Of a DNA stretch of 64,000 nucleotides, positions 16,025 through 24,902 are shown in pieces. Origin of the DNA: Nocardia asteroides. Its GTDB lineage: Bacteria > Actinomycetota > Actinomycetes > Mycobacteriales > Mycobacteriaceae. The notes below the pieces were generated by a model. The model was not told the DNA's origin. It did no database searches and was given only the letters and a program-made list of their open reading frames with translations. Where the stretch lies: contig CP082844.1 in NCBI GenBank assembly GCA_019930625.1, forward strand, positions 1,736,001 through 1,800,000, in the 5' to 3' direction. The position numbers and the translations under genes are program-made. Position 1 is the stretch's first letter. Every line of letters starts with the position of its first letter.

Positions 16025-17407
16025 GTGACAACCACCGATGACCGCGGGCATACGGGATTCCCGCCCGAACCCCCCGGCGAAGACTTCGGCCGCCAGCCTC
16101 CGCACGACATGGCGGCCGAGCAGTCGGTGCTCGGCGGCATGCTGTTGAGCAAGGACGCCATCGCCGACGTCGTCGAGGTGATTCGTCCCGGCGATTTCTA
16201 CCGTCCCGCCCACCAGGCTGTCTACGACACGATCCTCGATCTCTACGGGCGCGGGGAGCCCGCCGACCCGGTAACCGTCGCCGCGGGCCTGGACCGGCGT
16301 GGCGAGCTCAAGCGCATCGGCGGCGCGCCCTATCTGGTCACCCTCACACAGACTGTGCCCACCGCGGCCAACGCCAGCTACTACGCGGAAATCGTTGCGG
16401 AAAAAGCCATTCTGCGCCGCCTCGTCGAGGCAGGCACTCGCATCGTCCAGTACGGCTACGCGGGCGCCGACGGCCATGACATCGCCGAGGTGGTCGACCG
16501 CGCGCAAGCCGAGGTCTACGAAGTCACCGAACGCCGCACCAGCGAAGACTTCCTCCCCCTCGAAGAACTGCTCCAGCCCACGATGGACGAGATCGACTCC
16601 ATCGCCAGCCGCGGCGGCATCTCCCTCGGCGTCCCCACCGGTTTCACCGAACTCGACGAGATCACCAACGGCCTGCACCCGGGCCAGATGATCATCGTCG
16701 CGGCCCGGCCTGGGGTTGGCAAATCGACCCTAGGAATGGATTTCATGCGTAGTTGCTCGATCAAGCATGGCTTGGCGAGTGTCATTTTCTCGTTGGAGAT
16801 GAGTCGTACCGAGATCGTCATGCGGTTGTTGTCGGCGGAGGCGAAGATCAAGCTCGGGGATATGCGCTCCGGGCGGATGAGCGACGACGACTGGACCAAG
16901 CTGGCGCGGCGGATGAGTGAGATCAGCGAGGCGCCGTTGTTCGTGGACGATTCGCCGAACCTGACCATGATGGAGATCCGGGCCAAAGCGCGGCGTCTCA
17001 AGCAACGCCACGACCTCAAACTCGTTGTGGTGGACTACCTCCAGCTGATGACCTCCGGTAAGAAGGTCGAATCCCGCCAGCAGGAAGTCTCGGATTTCTC
17101 CCGCAATTTGAAGCTCCTGGCCAAGGAACTCGAAGTTCCCGTCGTCGCGATCAGCCAGCTCAACCGCGGTCCCGAACAGCGAACCGACAAGCGCCCCATG
17201 GTGTCCGATCTCCGCGAGTCCGGGAGTTTGGAACAGGATGCCGATATGGTCATCCTGTTGCATCGGCCCGATGCCTTCGAGCGCGACGACCCGCGCGGCG
17301 GTGAGGCCGACCTGATCTTGGGGAAGCACCGTAACGGCCCTACCGCGACGATCACCGTCGCACACCAGCTGCATTTGTCGCGCTTCGTGGATATGGCACG
17401 AGGCTGA
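16025..17407 (+). CDS. dnaB: Replicative DNA helicase DnaB
   Basis: A 460-residue protein. The N-terminal DnaG-interacting domain (PPHDMAAEQSVLGGML onward) is followed by a RecA-like helicase core. Walker A is ARPGVGKST near residue 230 and a later motif is LVVVDYLQLM. The arginine-finger region lies near the end (LILGKHRNGPTATI). There is no intein, unlike some mycobacterial dnaB genes. The start is GTG 16025. It stands alone after a repeat-rich spacer and forms the hexameric replication-fork helicase. Confidence 0.98.
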   Translation: MTTTDDRGHTGFPPEPPGEDFGRQPPHDMAAEQSVLGGMLLSKDAIADVVEVIRPGDFYRPAHQAVYDTILDLYGRGEPADPVTVAAGLDRRGELKRIGGAPYLVTLTQTVPTAANASYYAEIVAEKAILRRLVEAGTRIVQYGYAGADGHDIAEVVDRAQAEVYEVTERRTSEDFLPLEELLQPTMDEIDSIASRGGISLGVPTGFTELDEITNGLHPGQMIIVAARPGVGKSTLGMDFMRSCSIKHGLASVIFSLEMSRTEIVMRLLSAEAKIKLGDMRSGRMSDDDWTKLARRMSEISEAPLFVDDSPNLTMMEIRAKARRLKQRHDLKLVVVDYLQLMTSGKKVESRQQEVSDFSRNLKLLAKELEVPVVAISQLNRGPEQRTDKRPMVSDLRESGSLEQDADMVILLHRPDAFERDDPRGGEADLILGKHRNGPTATITVAHQLHLSRFVDMARG

Positions 17408-17626
17408 CGGCAGCAGCAAAGCAGCTATTGTAGGGTCCGATCCTCCTTCATATTTCCGCACAACTCATCTCAGCTGCAGTTATGTAGCGGTTCCGCATCA
17501 AGATGCGCGGGATTCCGGACCCTGGTTTCGGTGAGATCGAATGCGTTACCTCCATTGCGCAGTACCGGTCAAATCTGCGTGGCGCGATCACCCATCCATG
17601 GCATATCGGCCGAGGAGGATTCGACT

Positions 17627-19138
17627 ATGACGACGTATGCGCCTGTCACCATCCAGCAAGCACAGTTCCCGATCGTCGAATCGTTCACCCAGGACACCGT
17701 GACCAACCCGCACTGGCAGTTGCTGGGCAGCGCGCGGCTGAGCGGCGGCAGCCTGGAGCTCACCCCCAACGCCAATTCCCAGGCCGGGACGGCGTTTCTC
17801 GATCAGCCGTTCTCGTCCACGCTCGGCGTCACCATCGACTTCGACTACTCCTGTGAGGGAGGAGCCACGCTCGGCGACGGATTCAGCGTCTACGTGATCG
17901 ACGGCGCGCACACGACACAGCCCGGCGGCCTCGGCGGCGCGCTCGGCTACTCCTTCACGAAGTCGTCACCGACGCACATCGTCGCGCCGGGAGTCACAGC
18001 CGGGTTCGTGGGCGTCGGCTTCGACAACTTCGGGAATTTCGGCACGCCGCTCGCCGGTACGGAAGGCGGCGCGCAACGACCCAATACCGTCGGGGTACGC
18101 GGAGCCGGCAGCCTGCGGGAGGGGTTCCGCTGGCTCACCGGCGTTCAGGTACCGGGCGGATTCCGCGGGTCGTGGGAGCACGGCGCTCACATCCAGATCT
18201 CCATCATCGGCGGCCGACTGACCGTTCGCCATGCCGACAAAGCCAACCCCAACGGCACCGTGTTGATCGACAACTTCGATCTCGCAGGCGCTGCCGGTCA
18301 GCCACCCGTGCCGGAGACCTTCAAGCTGGGCTTCGCGGCCGGAACGGGCAGCGCGACCGCGTCTCACCGGATCAAGAACCTCAAGGTGACCCTGCCCGCG
18401 GAAATGCCGCTGCAGATGAGCGGCCCACAGACGGCGCAATCGGGCCACCGGATCGCCTACACCATCGGCGTACAGAATCTCGGCCCCAACGACGCCCCCG
18501 ACGCCATGCTGGAGGGCGCTGTCCCGACGGAGCTGACCGACCTGGAGCTGACCTGCCAGGCCGAGAACGGTGCCGTCTGCGGCCCCGGTTCGGTCCGGAA
18601 CGGCTTGCACGTGCCGATCGACCTGCCCAAGGGTGGCAAGGCGATCATCAACCTGGCAGGCACCATCGACCCGCAGTACGAGGGCAGGCTCACCTGCACC
18701 AGCCTGATCACCTCCCCGTCCCGGGCCAATACCGCCAAGCAGCACTCCGGCTCGGTCACCACCGAGGTCGATCGGCCTCCCGTCACCGTCATGCCCGTGA
18801 TCATGGGGCAGTGGGCCCAGACGTGGCCAGAGGACGCGCAGGGGTGGATCATCAGCTATGAGCTCACGCTGGCCGCCCACGAGCAGCGGGTGGTGTGGTG
18901 GGAGATCCGCTTCGACGTACCGCCCGGAACCCGCATCAATCCTCAGCAGACTCAGTGGTACAAGGTGATCAAGGACGGAACCGACGGATCCGTCGTCATC
19001 GCTGCGCCGGACGACACCCACACGATCGAGCCCGGCACGCCGCTGCCTGTGTCCGTGCAACTGCTCTACCCGTCCCAGTACGAGGCCGGTGACGGCACCC
19101 TGCGCAACCTCCACGCCACCGAAGTAACCCGCCCATAG
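17627..19138 (+). CDS. L-type lectin-fold protein with DUF11-like repeat, no signal peptide
   Basis: A 503-residue protein. ATG 17627 has GAGGAGG at 17611-17617 and is preferred to an upstream in-frame ATG at 17531. Residues about 15-245 look like a legume-lectin-type beta sandwich (IDFDYSCEGGATLGDGFSVYVIDG, GVGFDNFGNFG). Residues about 265-365 resemble a DUF11/CARDB-like surface repeat (AYTIGVQNLGPNDAPDAMLEGAVP). The C-terminal 110 residues (GQWAQTWPEDAQGWIISYEL) resemble a small carbohydrate-binding sandwich. Such domains are normally exported, yet the N-terminus MTTYAPVTIQQAQFPIV has no hydrophobic signal. The ligand is unknown. It is followed by a perfect terminator. Confidence 0.75.
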   Translation: MTTYAPVTIQQAQFPIVESFTQDTVTNPHWQLLGSARLSGGSLELTPNANSQAGTAFLDQPFSSTLGVTIDFDYSCEGGATLGDGFSVYVIDGAHTTQPGGLGGALGYSFTKSSPTHIVAPGVTAGFVGVGFDNFGNFGTPLAGTEGGAQRPNTVGVRGAGSLREGFRWLTGVQVPGGFRGSWEHGAHIQISIIGGRLTVRHADKANPNGTVLIDNFDLAGAAGQPPVPETFKLGFAAGTGSATASHRIKNLKVTLPAEMPLQMSGPQTAQSGHRIAYTIGVQNLGPNDAPDAMLEGAVPTELTDLELTCQAENGAVCGPGSVRNGLHVPIDLPKGGKAIINLAGTIDPQYEGRLTCTSLITSPSRANTAKQHSGSVTTEVDRPPVTVMPVIMGQWAQTWPEDAQGWIISYELTLAAHEQRVVWWEIRFDVPPGTRINPQQTQWYKVIKDGTDGSVVIAAPDDTHTIEPGTPLPVSVQLLYPSQYEAGDGTLRNLHATEVTRP

Positions 19139-19150
19139 GAGACGCCACAC

Positions 19151-19182
19151 AAGACCGCTGCCTCATATGAGGCAGCGGTCTT
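19151..19182. terminator. Perfect 14-bp-stem terminator
   Basis: AAGACCGCTGCCTC (19151-19164) pairs with GAGGCAGCGGTCTT (19169-19182) around ATAT. Runs of A and T at the two ends make it able to work in both directions. It isolates the lectin-fold gene from the cutinase-like gene. Confidence 0.85.
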
Positions 19183-19341
19183 GCCATGCGCGGAATGCGT
19201 GCTCAGGAGAGTCGCCGTCCGCTGGCTCGATTCCGTCCCCAGTAACGCTCGCGGACCCGACCACGACGTCCTCGGTGACGTATGGCCCGTCGGGGGGCTT
19301 GTCCGTCCACTTTTGTCGGTGTATGGAATGGGGATCAGGAC

Positions 19342-21009
19342 ATGGCTCTTCGCGAGCTCTTCGCGCGGCATCGCATAGCTTCGGCTGCTGCCGCACCGGC
19401 AGTGCTGGGGGTGGCGGCGGTGGTCGCCGCCTCGTTGGCACTGACATCTACGCCGGAAACCAGGGATACGCAGCTCACCACGTCCGTGACGGAATGCCAC
19501 GACATGGTGACCATCTCGGTGGCCGGACGCAACGACACTCCTGTGGCGGGGACCACAAAAATGCTCGTGGACGCCAACGGTGATCCGTTGCCCGCCGCGC
19601 TGTCGGGTGACCACAGCAGTGAATGGGTGGATCCGGTCGTCAACGCACCGGCCGACGATGTCGAACCCGGCGCGTACGCCGCGGTGTACATCGCGTATCC
19701 GGCGAACATGGCCACCTACGAAGACGCCGTCAACGCGGGTGTCGCGAACACCGAGCAGGTGATGCGGGAGATCTCGCAGGCTTGCCCCGACACCAAGTTC
19801 TCGATCGTCGGATACAGCGAGGGCGCCGACGTCGTGCGCCGTGTCGCGATGAAGATCGGCCATCAGGAGGCCGGTCAGGACGGTGCATACGGAATCGTCG
19901 ATCCGGCCGACGTCGTAGGTGTCGTCATCCTCGCCGATTCGGGCCGCTCGGCCGGAGACGGGCCGTTCCCCGGATCCAAGGACCCGTTCGGCAACCCCGA
20001 TGGCTTCGACCAGCAGTATCAGAACGGCACGAAACCGGTACCCGGACAAGGTGCGGTGCAGGGGACCAGCGGTGACTTCGGCGCACTGAACGGCAAGATC
20101 GCGTCGTTCTGCTCCGACGGAGACCTCACCTGCGCGGCCCCGGAGAACATCTCACTTCTGCAGTTGGTGGTCAACGTGGGCAGGCAGTTGAACGTCGACG
20201 CGCTGGAACGAGACGGGCTCACGCCTGCGACCGGGCAGGACGTCGCTGTGGCGCTCAGCCGGATCGCGCTGGCGGCGTTCGCCGATATCCAGTCGCAGCC
20301 GAACTGGATGCAGAGTGACGAGACGTTCTTGGAAGTGCTGCTGCGAGTGTCGGATCCGGCGTACAAGCCGGGTGAGACGAAGACCCCTGCGAAGGCGGAC
20401 TCGATTTCGACCAGCGAAATGTCACCGCTGGCCTACCTGCCGCAGAAGGTGCTCAATGAGATCATCGGTCTGATCGTCACGAACCAGAACACGATTCCCG
20501 TGATTCTGAGCGACCCGTACAACCTCACGCTCGGACCCAACCACAGCGGTCACCACTTCGACTACTGGCACGACGCCGACCCTGCCGCGGGCAAGCCGCT
20601 GACGTCCGCGGAGTACGCGGCTGCCTGGCTCACCCACCTGGCGAAGCAGGCGCAGGCCGGTAAGCAGGTCGACCCGACGACCAAGCCGCAAGAGGCGGAT
20701 CTCGCGGCCGTGTACAAGGCGGTGGAGACTTCCTCGGCGGTCCCGACGACGGAACCCGTGAAGACCACGTCACCGACGACCACCAGCACCGCTCCCACGA
20801 CGACCGATGCCGCTGACCGGCCGACGACGACGGTCCCGTCGTCGAGCGCCCCGAGCGCTACCTCGTCACCGGTGGTCACCACGCCGCCGGCTCCGTCTCC
20901 GGTCGCGTCGCCGGTGCAGACCACGGCGCCCACCACCACCATCGAACCGACGACGACCACGCAATTCGCGGCACCGACCACCAGTACGACCGCGCGAACA
21001 ACGAATTGA
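19342..21009 (+). CDS. Secreted cutinase-like serine hydrolase with Pro/Thr-rich tail
   Basis: A 555-residue protein. A basic N-terminus and hydrophobic segment (about residues 12-36) form a signal peptide or anchor. The hydrolase core has the nucleophile elbow FSIVGYSEGADVV (Ser159), early Cys52 and Cys148 that could form the cutinase disulfide, and HHFDYWHD late in the core as a possible catalytic His region. From about residue 458 on it is almost entirely Pro, Thr, Ser and Ala, a probable O-glycosylated wall-spanning tail. Mycobacterial cutinase-like proteins cleave lipid esters at the cell surface. The ATG has only a weak ribosome site. It is longer than classic cutinases (about 220 residues). 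Confidence 0.82.
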   Translation: MALRELFARHRIASAAAAPAVLGVAAVVAASLALTSTPETRDTQLTTSVTECHDMVTISVAGRNDTPVAGTTKMLVDANGDPLPAALSGDHSSEWVDPVVNAPADDVEPGAYAAVYIAYPANMATYEDAVNAGVANTEQVMREISQACPDTKFSIVGYSEGADVVRRVAMKIGHQEAGQDGAYGIVDPADVVGVVILADSGRSAGDGPFPGSKDPFGNPDGFDQQYQNGTKPVPGQGAVQGTSGDFGALNGKIASFCSDGDLTCAAPENISLLQLVVNVGRQLNVDALERDGLTPATGQDVAVALSRIALAAFADIQSQPNWMQSDETFLEVLLRVSDPAYKPGETKTPAKADSISTSEMSPLAYLPQKVLNEIIGLIVTNQNTIPVILSDPYNLTLGPNHSGHHFDYWHDADPAAGKPLTSAEYAAAWLTHLAKQAQAGKQVDPTTKPQEADLAAVYKAVETSSAVPTTEPVKTTSPTTTSTAPTTTDAADRPTTTVPSSSAPSATSSPVVTTPPAPSPVASPVQTTAPTTTIEPTTTTQFAAPTTSTTARTTN

Positions 21010-21014
21010 TCGAC

Positions 21015-21053
21015 CCGTCGGCCGCGATCGCGAAACGTGATCGCGGCCGACGG
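21015..21053 (+). terminator. Perfect 15-bp-stem terminator after the cutinase-like gene
   Basis: CCGTCGGCCGCGATC (21015-21029) pairs exactly with GATCGCGGCCGACGG (21039-21053) around a 9-base loop, 5 bases after the stop codon. Confidence 0.8.
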
Positions 21054-21184
21054 CGTTCGGTCGGACGAGCCGCAGTCGGCGCGTGTTCTGACTGCTCGAC
21101 AGCGCAGCCGCGACATCGCTTCGGCGAGTGGTGATCCGACCGGGGCCGTCGCCGTGCTTGCCGAACGGCGGACAGAGTCACACG

Positions 21185-22414
21185 TCAGGCGATGGCGTCG
21201 CGCAGGTGGCGGGCCAGCACTTCGACGCGGCGCTGTTGGAGATCGGCGAATTCTTCCGGGTGGTGGATCTCCACGCTCAGCCGTCCGGCGAAGGTGCTGA
21301 TCACGCAGGTGCCGCCGCCCGGTTGCTGGGGGCGGCGGCCGGTCAGGTCCGGTTTCGCGAGCATGGTGGAGTGGAAGTCGTCGACGCGCAGCCCGTCGTG
21401 CTCGGGTAGCGGCGGGATGGTGCCCCAGTTGGTCGCGATGACGACGCCGGGCAGGGCGGGCCTGGGTGCGGCAGCCATGTCGGGGATGCTCAAGGGCGTG
21501 CGTTGCACGATGCCCGCGGCCAATCCGGCGTGCAGAGCTTCGCTGATGCCGCGCGCCGACTCCACCAATGTCACCTCCGATTCCGGTGACAGGTAGTTGG
21601 CGAAGCCGAGGACGTTCGTCCCTTCGGTGGCGTCGATTTCGGGGCTCACTCTGCCGCGCAGGTCGACGGAGTACAGGTAGAGCAGCCCCGTCAGCGGTAG
21701 TTCGCGAATCTCGGCTTCGGTACGCAACAGCGCCGCCGACACCAGGCCGTGCACCGTGACGTTCTCTCGATGTCCGAGTGCGACCAGCGCCGCGGTCTCT
21801 TCCTGGCTGAGTCGGCACCGGGTGGTGCGCAGGATCGGGTAGTCGTCGTCGCGCGGCTGCGGAACCGACGCGGCGGCGGGGGCTTCGCCGGGCGGCACAG
21901 AGCCGGGCAAAGCCATCTTCTCGATGCCTCGCGCCGCCAGCAGGTGCTCCACTGGGTCGGGAAAGGCGTGCACCGGCAGTTCGGGGGTACCACCGCCGAC
22001 CGCGTCCCGATACCCGGTCCAGAGCTCGGTGACGATGACGAACGCGTGATAGGCGTCGGCGACGCTGTGATGGATCATGAGCGTGACGCTCGCGGTATCG
22101 CCGTCGCGCACCACGCACAGCCCGCAAACGCCTCCGCGCTGGTCGAATTTGGCGCCGGTGAGCGCGAATTCGGGGTCGGCGTCGGCGACGAAGATCTCGG
22201 GCGTGGCATCCGTTACGGCGAAGACGTGACCGCCCTGTTCCGAGGACTCGATGCGGGCGCGCAGGATGGGATGCGCCCGGGAGACGGCCTCGAAGGCGGC
22301 CGTCAACGCCCGCAGGTCCAACCGGCCGCATACCCGTGCCGAATAACCGATGAAGACCTCGCCCGCGGCGAACATTTCCTCGCTCGGGGCAAGCCGGCGG
22401 ATGACGTCGACCAC
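21185..22414 (-). CDS. PapA-like acyltransferase (condensation-domain fold)
   Basis: A 409-residue protein with the HHxxxD active site at His115-His116-Ser-Val-Ala-Asp120, and DLRGRVSPEI in the second lobe, a structural motif of this fold. The length and the start (RLAPSEEMFAAGEVF) resemble PapA5, the transferase that esterifies phthiocerol with mycocerosic acids in mycobacteria. No polyketide or diol genes lie next to it, so it is an orphan; the ACP/PKS/FAAL operon is 21 kb away. GTG 22414 is the probable start, with AAGGGA 10 bases upstream. It likely transfers an acyl group from a carrier protein or CoA to an alcohol. Confidence 0.82.
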   Translation of the reverse strand: MVDVIRRLAPSEEMFAAGEVFIGYSARVCGRLDLRALTAAFEAVSRAHPILRARIESSEQGGHVFAVTDATPEIFVADADPEFALTGAKFDQRGGVCGLCVVRDGDTASVTLMIHHSVADAYHAFVIVTELWTGYRDAVGGGTPELPVHAFPDPVEHLLAARGIEKMALPGSVPPGEAPAAASVPQPRDDDYPILRTTRCRLSQEETAALVALGHRENVTVHGLVSAALLRTEAEIRELPLTGLLYLYSVDLRGRVSPEIDATEGTNVLGFANYLSPESEVTLVESARGISEALHAGLAAGIVQRTPLSIPDMAAAPRPALPGVVIATNWGTIPPLPEHDGLRVDDFHSTMLAKPDLTGRRPQQPGGGTCVISTFAGRLSVEIHHPEEFADLQQRRVEVLARHLRDAIA

Positions 22415-22579
22415 GATGATGCATTCCCTTCGCTCCCGGCGAGACTAGCCCGAACATCTTGCCCGCGCGCGCTATTCGCCGAAATCGGGCGAACGGGACA
22501 GCGACCGGACTTGTCACAAGCGGGAACCGGATCTGTCGGTCCCGTGGATAAGCTCCGAGTGGTCGAAAGGGAGGGGAGT

Positions 22580-22654
22580 ATGTCGCGATCCGAGCGGCTT
22601 CGATCCGGCACCGAGCCGGTCGTCGGCCCGCGCCGAACGGCGGTCGCGCGATGA
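22580..22654 (+). CDS. 24-codon leader ORF overlapping the EamA transporter start
   Basis: ATG 22580 has the strong ribosome site AAAGGGAGGGG just upstream and runs 24 codons (MSRSERLRSGTEPV..., ten of the 24 residues being Arg or Ser) to a TGA at 22652. That stop overlaps the transporter ATG as ATGA. The transporter's own start has no ribosome site, so ribosomes probably reach it by re-initiation. Whether the peptide itself matters is unknown. Confidence 0.6.
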   Translation: MSRSERLRSGTEPVVGPRRTAVAR

Positions 22655-23568
22655 CGCGCCGCGGGTGGGCGCTGTTCCTGGCGATGGGCGTTATCTGGGG
22701 CGTGCCGTACGCGATGATCCGCATCGCGGTGGAGGACCTCGACCCGATCGTGGTCGCGTTCGGCCGCACGCTGATCGGCGGCCTGCTGCTCGCGCCGGTC
22801 GCGCTGTATTCCGGCGTGCTGGTCCCGGTGTTGCGGCGGTGGCGGCCGCTGCTGCTCTACACCTTGGTGGAGATCAGCGGTCCGTGGTTGCTGATCGGGT
22901 ACGCCGAGACCACGCTGAACAGCTCGACCGTCGGCTTGCTGATCGCCGCGGTGCCGCTGATCGCCGTGGTGATCGTGACCGTGCTCGGCCACGACCGGTT
23001 CGACGCACGCCGGATCACCGGCCTGCTCGTCGGATTCGCGGGTGTCGCCGCGCTCGTCGGCCTGGACGTCGACCTGGGGAATCCGGCGGCGATCGCCGCG
23101 ATCGGCCTGACCACGATCGGATACGCGGTGGGCCCCATCGTGATCGACCGGGCGCTGGCCGACCTGCCTCCGCTCGGTGTGGTGACCGGCTCGCTGCTGC
23201 TGGCTGCGGTGATCTACGCGCCGTTCGCGGGCCTGCGGTGGCCGTCGCACATCACCGCCGATTCGGCCTGGTCGGTACTCGGCCTCGCGGTGATCTGCAC
23301 GGCCGTGGCGTTCCTGTTCTTCTTCGCGCTGATCGCCGAGGTCGGCCCGGCGCGCGCGACGGTGATCACCTACCTCAATCCCGCGGTGGCGATTCTGCTC
23401 GGCGTCACGGCGCTCGACGAGCCGCTGACCGCGGGCATGGCGATCGGCTTTCCGCTGGTCATCCTCGGTTCGGTGCTGGGCACCGCAGGGGGGCGCGGCC
23501 GGCGGGCGCTCGAGGAATCGACCGCGGCAGCCGCCCCGGAGGCAGCCGTTCCATTACCCGAGAGGTAA
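22651..23568 (+). CDS. DMT-superfamily transporter (EamA type)
   Basis: A 305-residue protein with ten hydrophobic helices and the usual EamA features (GVIWGVPYAMIRIAVEDLDP in helix 1, YLNPAVAILLGV near the end). The C-terminus is an alanine/glutamate-rich soluble tail. ATG 22651 overlaps the stop of a 24-codon leader ORF by 4 bases. It probably exports a metabolite. It is divergent from the PapA-like gene across 165 bases and precedes a SnoaL-like gene, but no pathway link is visible. Confidence 0.88.
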   Translation: MTRRGWALFLAMGVIWGVPYAMIRIAVEDLDPIVVAFGRTLIGGLLLAPVALYSGVLVPVLRRWRPLLLYTLVEISGPWLLIGYAETTLNSSTVGLLIAAVPLIAVVIVTVLGHDRFDARRITGLLVGFAGVAALVGLDVDLGNPAAIAAIGLTTIGYAVGPIVIDRALADLPPLGVVTGSLLLAAVIYAPFAGLRWPSHITADSAWSVLGLAVICTAVAFLFFFALIAEVGPARATVITYLNPAVAILLGVTALDEPLTAGMAIGFPLVILGSVLGTAGGRGRRALEESTAAAAPEAAVPLPER

Positions 23569-23644
23569 TCGCCACCAAGCGCGTGCGCGCTGAGAATCAG
23601 TGCGTGCCGCACGATTGCGCGGCGTTGCCCGAAAGGACCCGGCA

Positions 23645-24082
23645 GTGTCGGTCACCACGCCGACCACGCGAATGGTGGTCGAAGAGTTGTTGCGGCGAAT
23701 CGGTTCCGGCGATCCGGAAGCCATCGCCGAGATGTACGCCGAAAAAGTCGATTGGCGGCTGGATTGGCCGGAGGCTGAGCACGGCCGCGCGGCGACGCCC
23801 TGGATCCGGCACCGTTCGACCCGGGCCGACGCCGCAGAGCATTTCCGCTCGATCGCCGAACATCATGTGCCGGAGGAGGTGGCCACCACCGTCGACGGCG
23901 TGCTCGTCGACGGCGCCGACGCCGTGGTGCTCGGGGAGATCCGGCAGACCGCGCGCCGCACCGGGCGTGCTTACCGCGCGCGGTTCGCGCTGCACCTGAC
24001 GGTGCGGGATGGCCTGGTCATCCGGCACCACGTCTACGAGGACAGTCTCGCCGTCGCCCAGGCATTCGATCCGGTGGGATGA
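23645..24082 (+). CDS. SnoaL / NTF2-like fold protein
   Basis: A 145-residue protein of the NTF2-like superfamily: VVEELLRRIGSGDPEAIAEMYAEKVDWRL at the N-terminus and HLTVRDGLVIRHHVYEDSLAVAQAF at the end, the standard pattern of ketosteroid-isomerase-like SnoaL proteins. GTG 23645 has GAAAGGA 8 bases upstream. Such proteins are cyclases, isomerases or small-ligand binders; the role here cannot be inferred. Confidence 0.8.
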   Translation: MSVTTPTTRMVVEELLRRIGSGDPEAIAEMYAEKVDWRLDWPEAEHGRAATPWIRHRSTRADAAEHFRSIAEHHVPEEVATTVDGVLVDGADAVVLGEIRQTARRTGRAYRARFALHLTVRDGLVIRHHVYEDSLAVAQAFDPVG

Positions 24083-24103
24083 GTACGTAATACGCTGTTC
24101 GGA

Positions 24104-24769
24104 GTGCTGGACTCGAACGAAGACTTCGCAGACGAACTCGCCGATGTGACCGCCACCCGTACCGCGTACGACGAGGTGGCCGACCTCTATACCGACCTTG
24201 TCCGGCATCAACTCGCCGGCCAACCGCTCGACCGGGCGATGCTGGCCGTGTTCGCGGAATCGGTGGCCGACAACGGGTCCGGACCGATCGCCGATCTCGG
24301 TTGCGGGCCGGGTCGGATCACCGCACATCTGGCGTCGCTGGGGGCGGAGGTGTTCGGCCTCGATCTCTCGCCGCGCATGATCGAGCTGGCCCGCGCGCAA
24401 TATCCACAGCTGTCGTTCGAGCAAGGTTCCCTCGAGCAGCTACCGATGGGCAATGAAACCCTCGGCGGCATAGTGGCTTGGTATTCGTTGATCCACACCC
24501 CGCCGGAACGCGTGCCGCATGTGTTAGGCGAGTTCCATCGGGTACTCGCGAGCAAAGGTCACGTGTTGCTGGCTTTCCAGGCGGCCGACTTGCCCGACAC
24601 GGTGGAAGCGTTCGACCACAAGGTGACTCGCGCCTACCGGTGGGCGCCCAAACGCCTCGCGCGTCTGCTCGGCGCCGCCGGGTTCACCATGATCGCTCGC
24701 ATGGTGCGCGAGCCGCGTCCCGAGGAGCGGTTCGGGCAGGCCTACCTGCTGGCTTCGAAGGATCGGTGA
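24104..24769 (+). CDS. Class I SAM-dependent methyltransferase
   Basis: A 221-residue protein with motif I IADLGCGPGRITAHLASLG, the acidic FGLDLSPRMIELAR, and later GHVLLAFQAAD, typical of small-molecule methyltransferases (Methyltransf_25/11). The GTG at 24104 follows TACGCT (24091-24096), a -10-like hexamer, by only 7 bases and has no ribosome site, so the message may be leaderless. The substrate is unknown. Confidence 0.85.
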   Translation: MLDSNEDFADELADVTATRTAYDEVADLYTDLVRHQLAGQPLDRAMLAVFAESVADNGSGPIADLGCGPGRITAHLASLGAEVFGLDLSPRMIELARAQYPQLSFEQGSLEQLPMGNETLGGIVAWYSLIHTPPERVPHVLGEFHRVLASKGHVLLAFQAADLPDTVEAFDHKVTRAYRWAPKRLARLLGAAGFTMIARMVREPRPEERFGQAYLLASKDR

Positions 24770-24902
24770 TTCGCCGAACGCGGTTCATTCCGTCCGGGTA
24801 GGTTTGTCGTGTCGCGGCGGTTTCATGGCTGCGCGGGCCCGCCGACAACGTGGTCGATCTGAAATCCGAACTCTTCACCATGTCGTCAGGGGGCGACTCA
24901 TC

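Noticed and set aside
15600..16161. Short frames on both strands in the rplI-dnaB spacer
   Set aside because: None has a ribosome site or recognisable sequence, and they coincide with the repeat and DnaA-box cluster.
20562..22769. A 735-residue minus-strand frame spanning the PapA-like region and cutinase 3' end
   Set aside because: It overlaps the clear PapA-like gene in another frame, is Arg/Pro/Val-rich with low complexity, and is antisense to the Pro/Thr tail.
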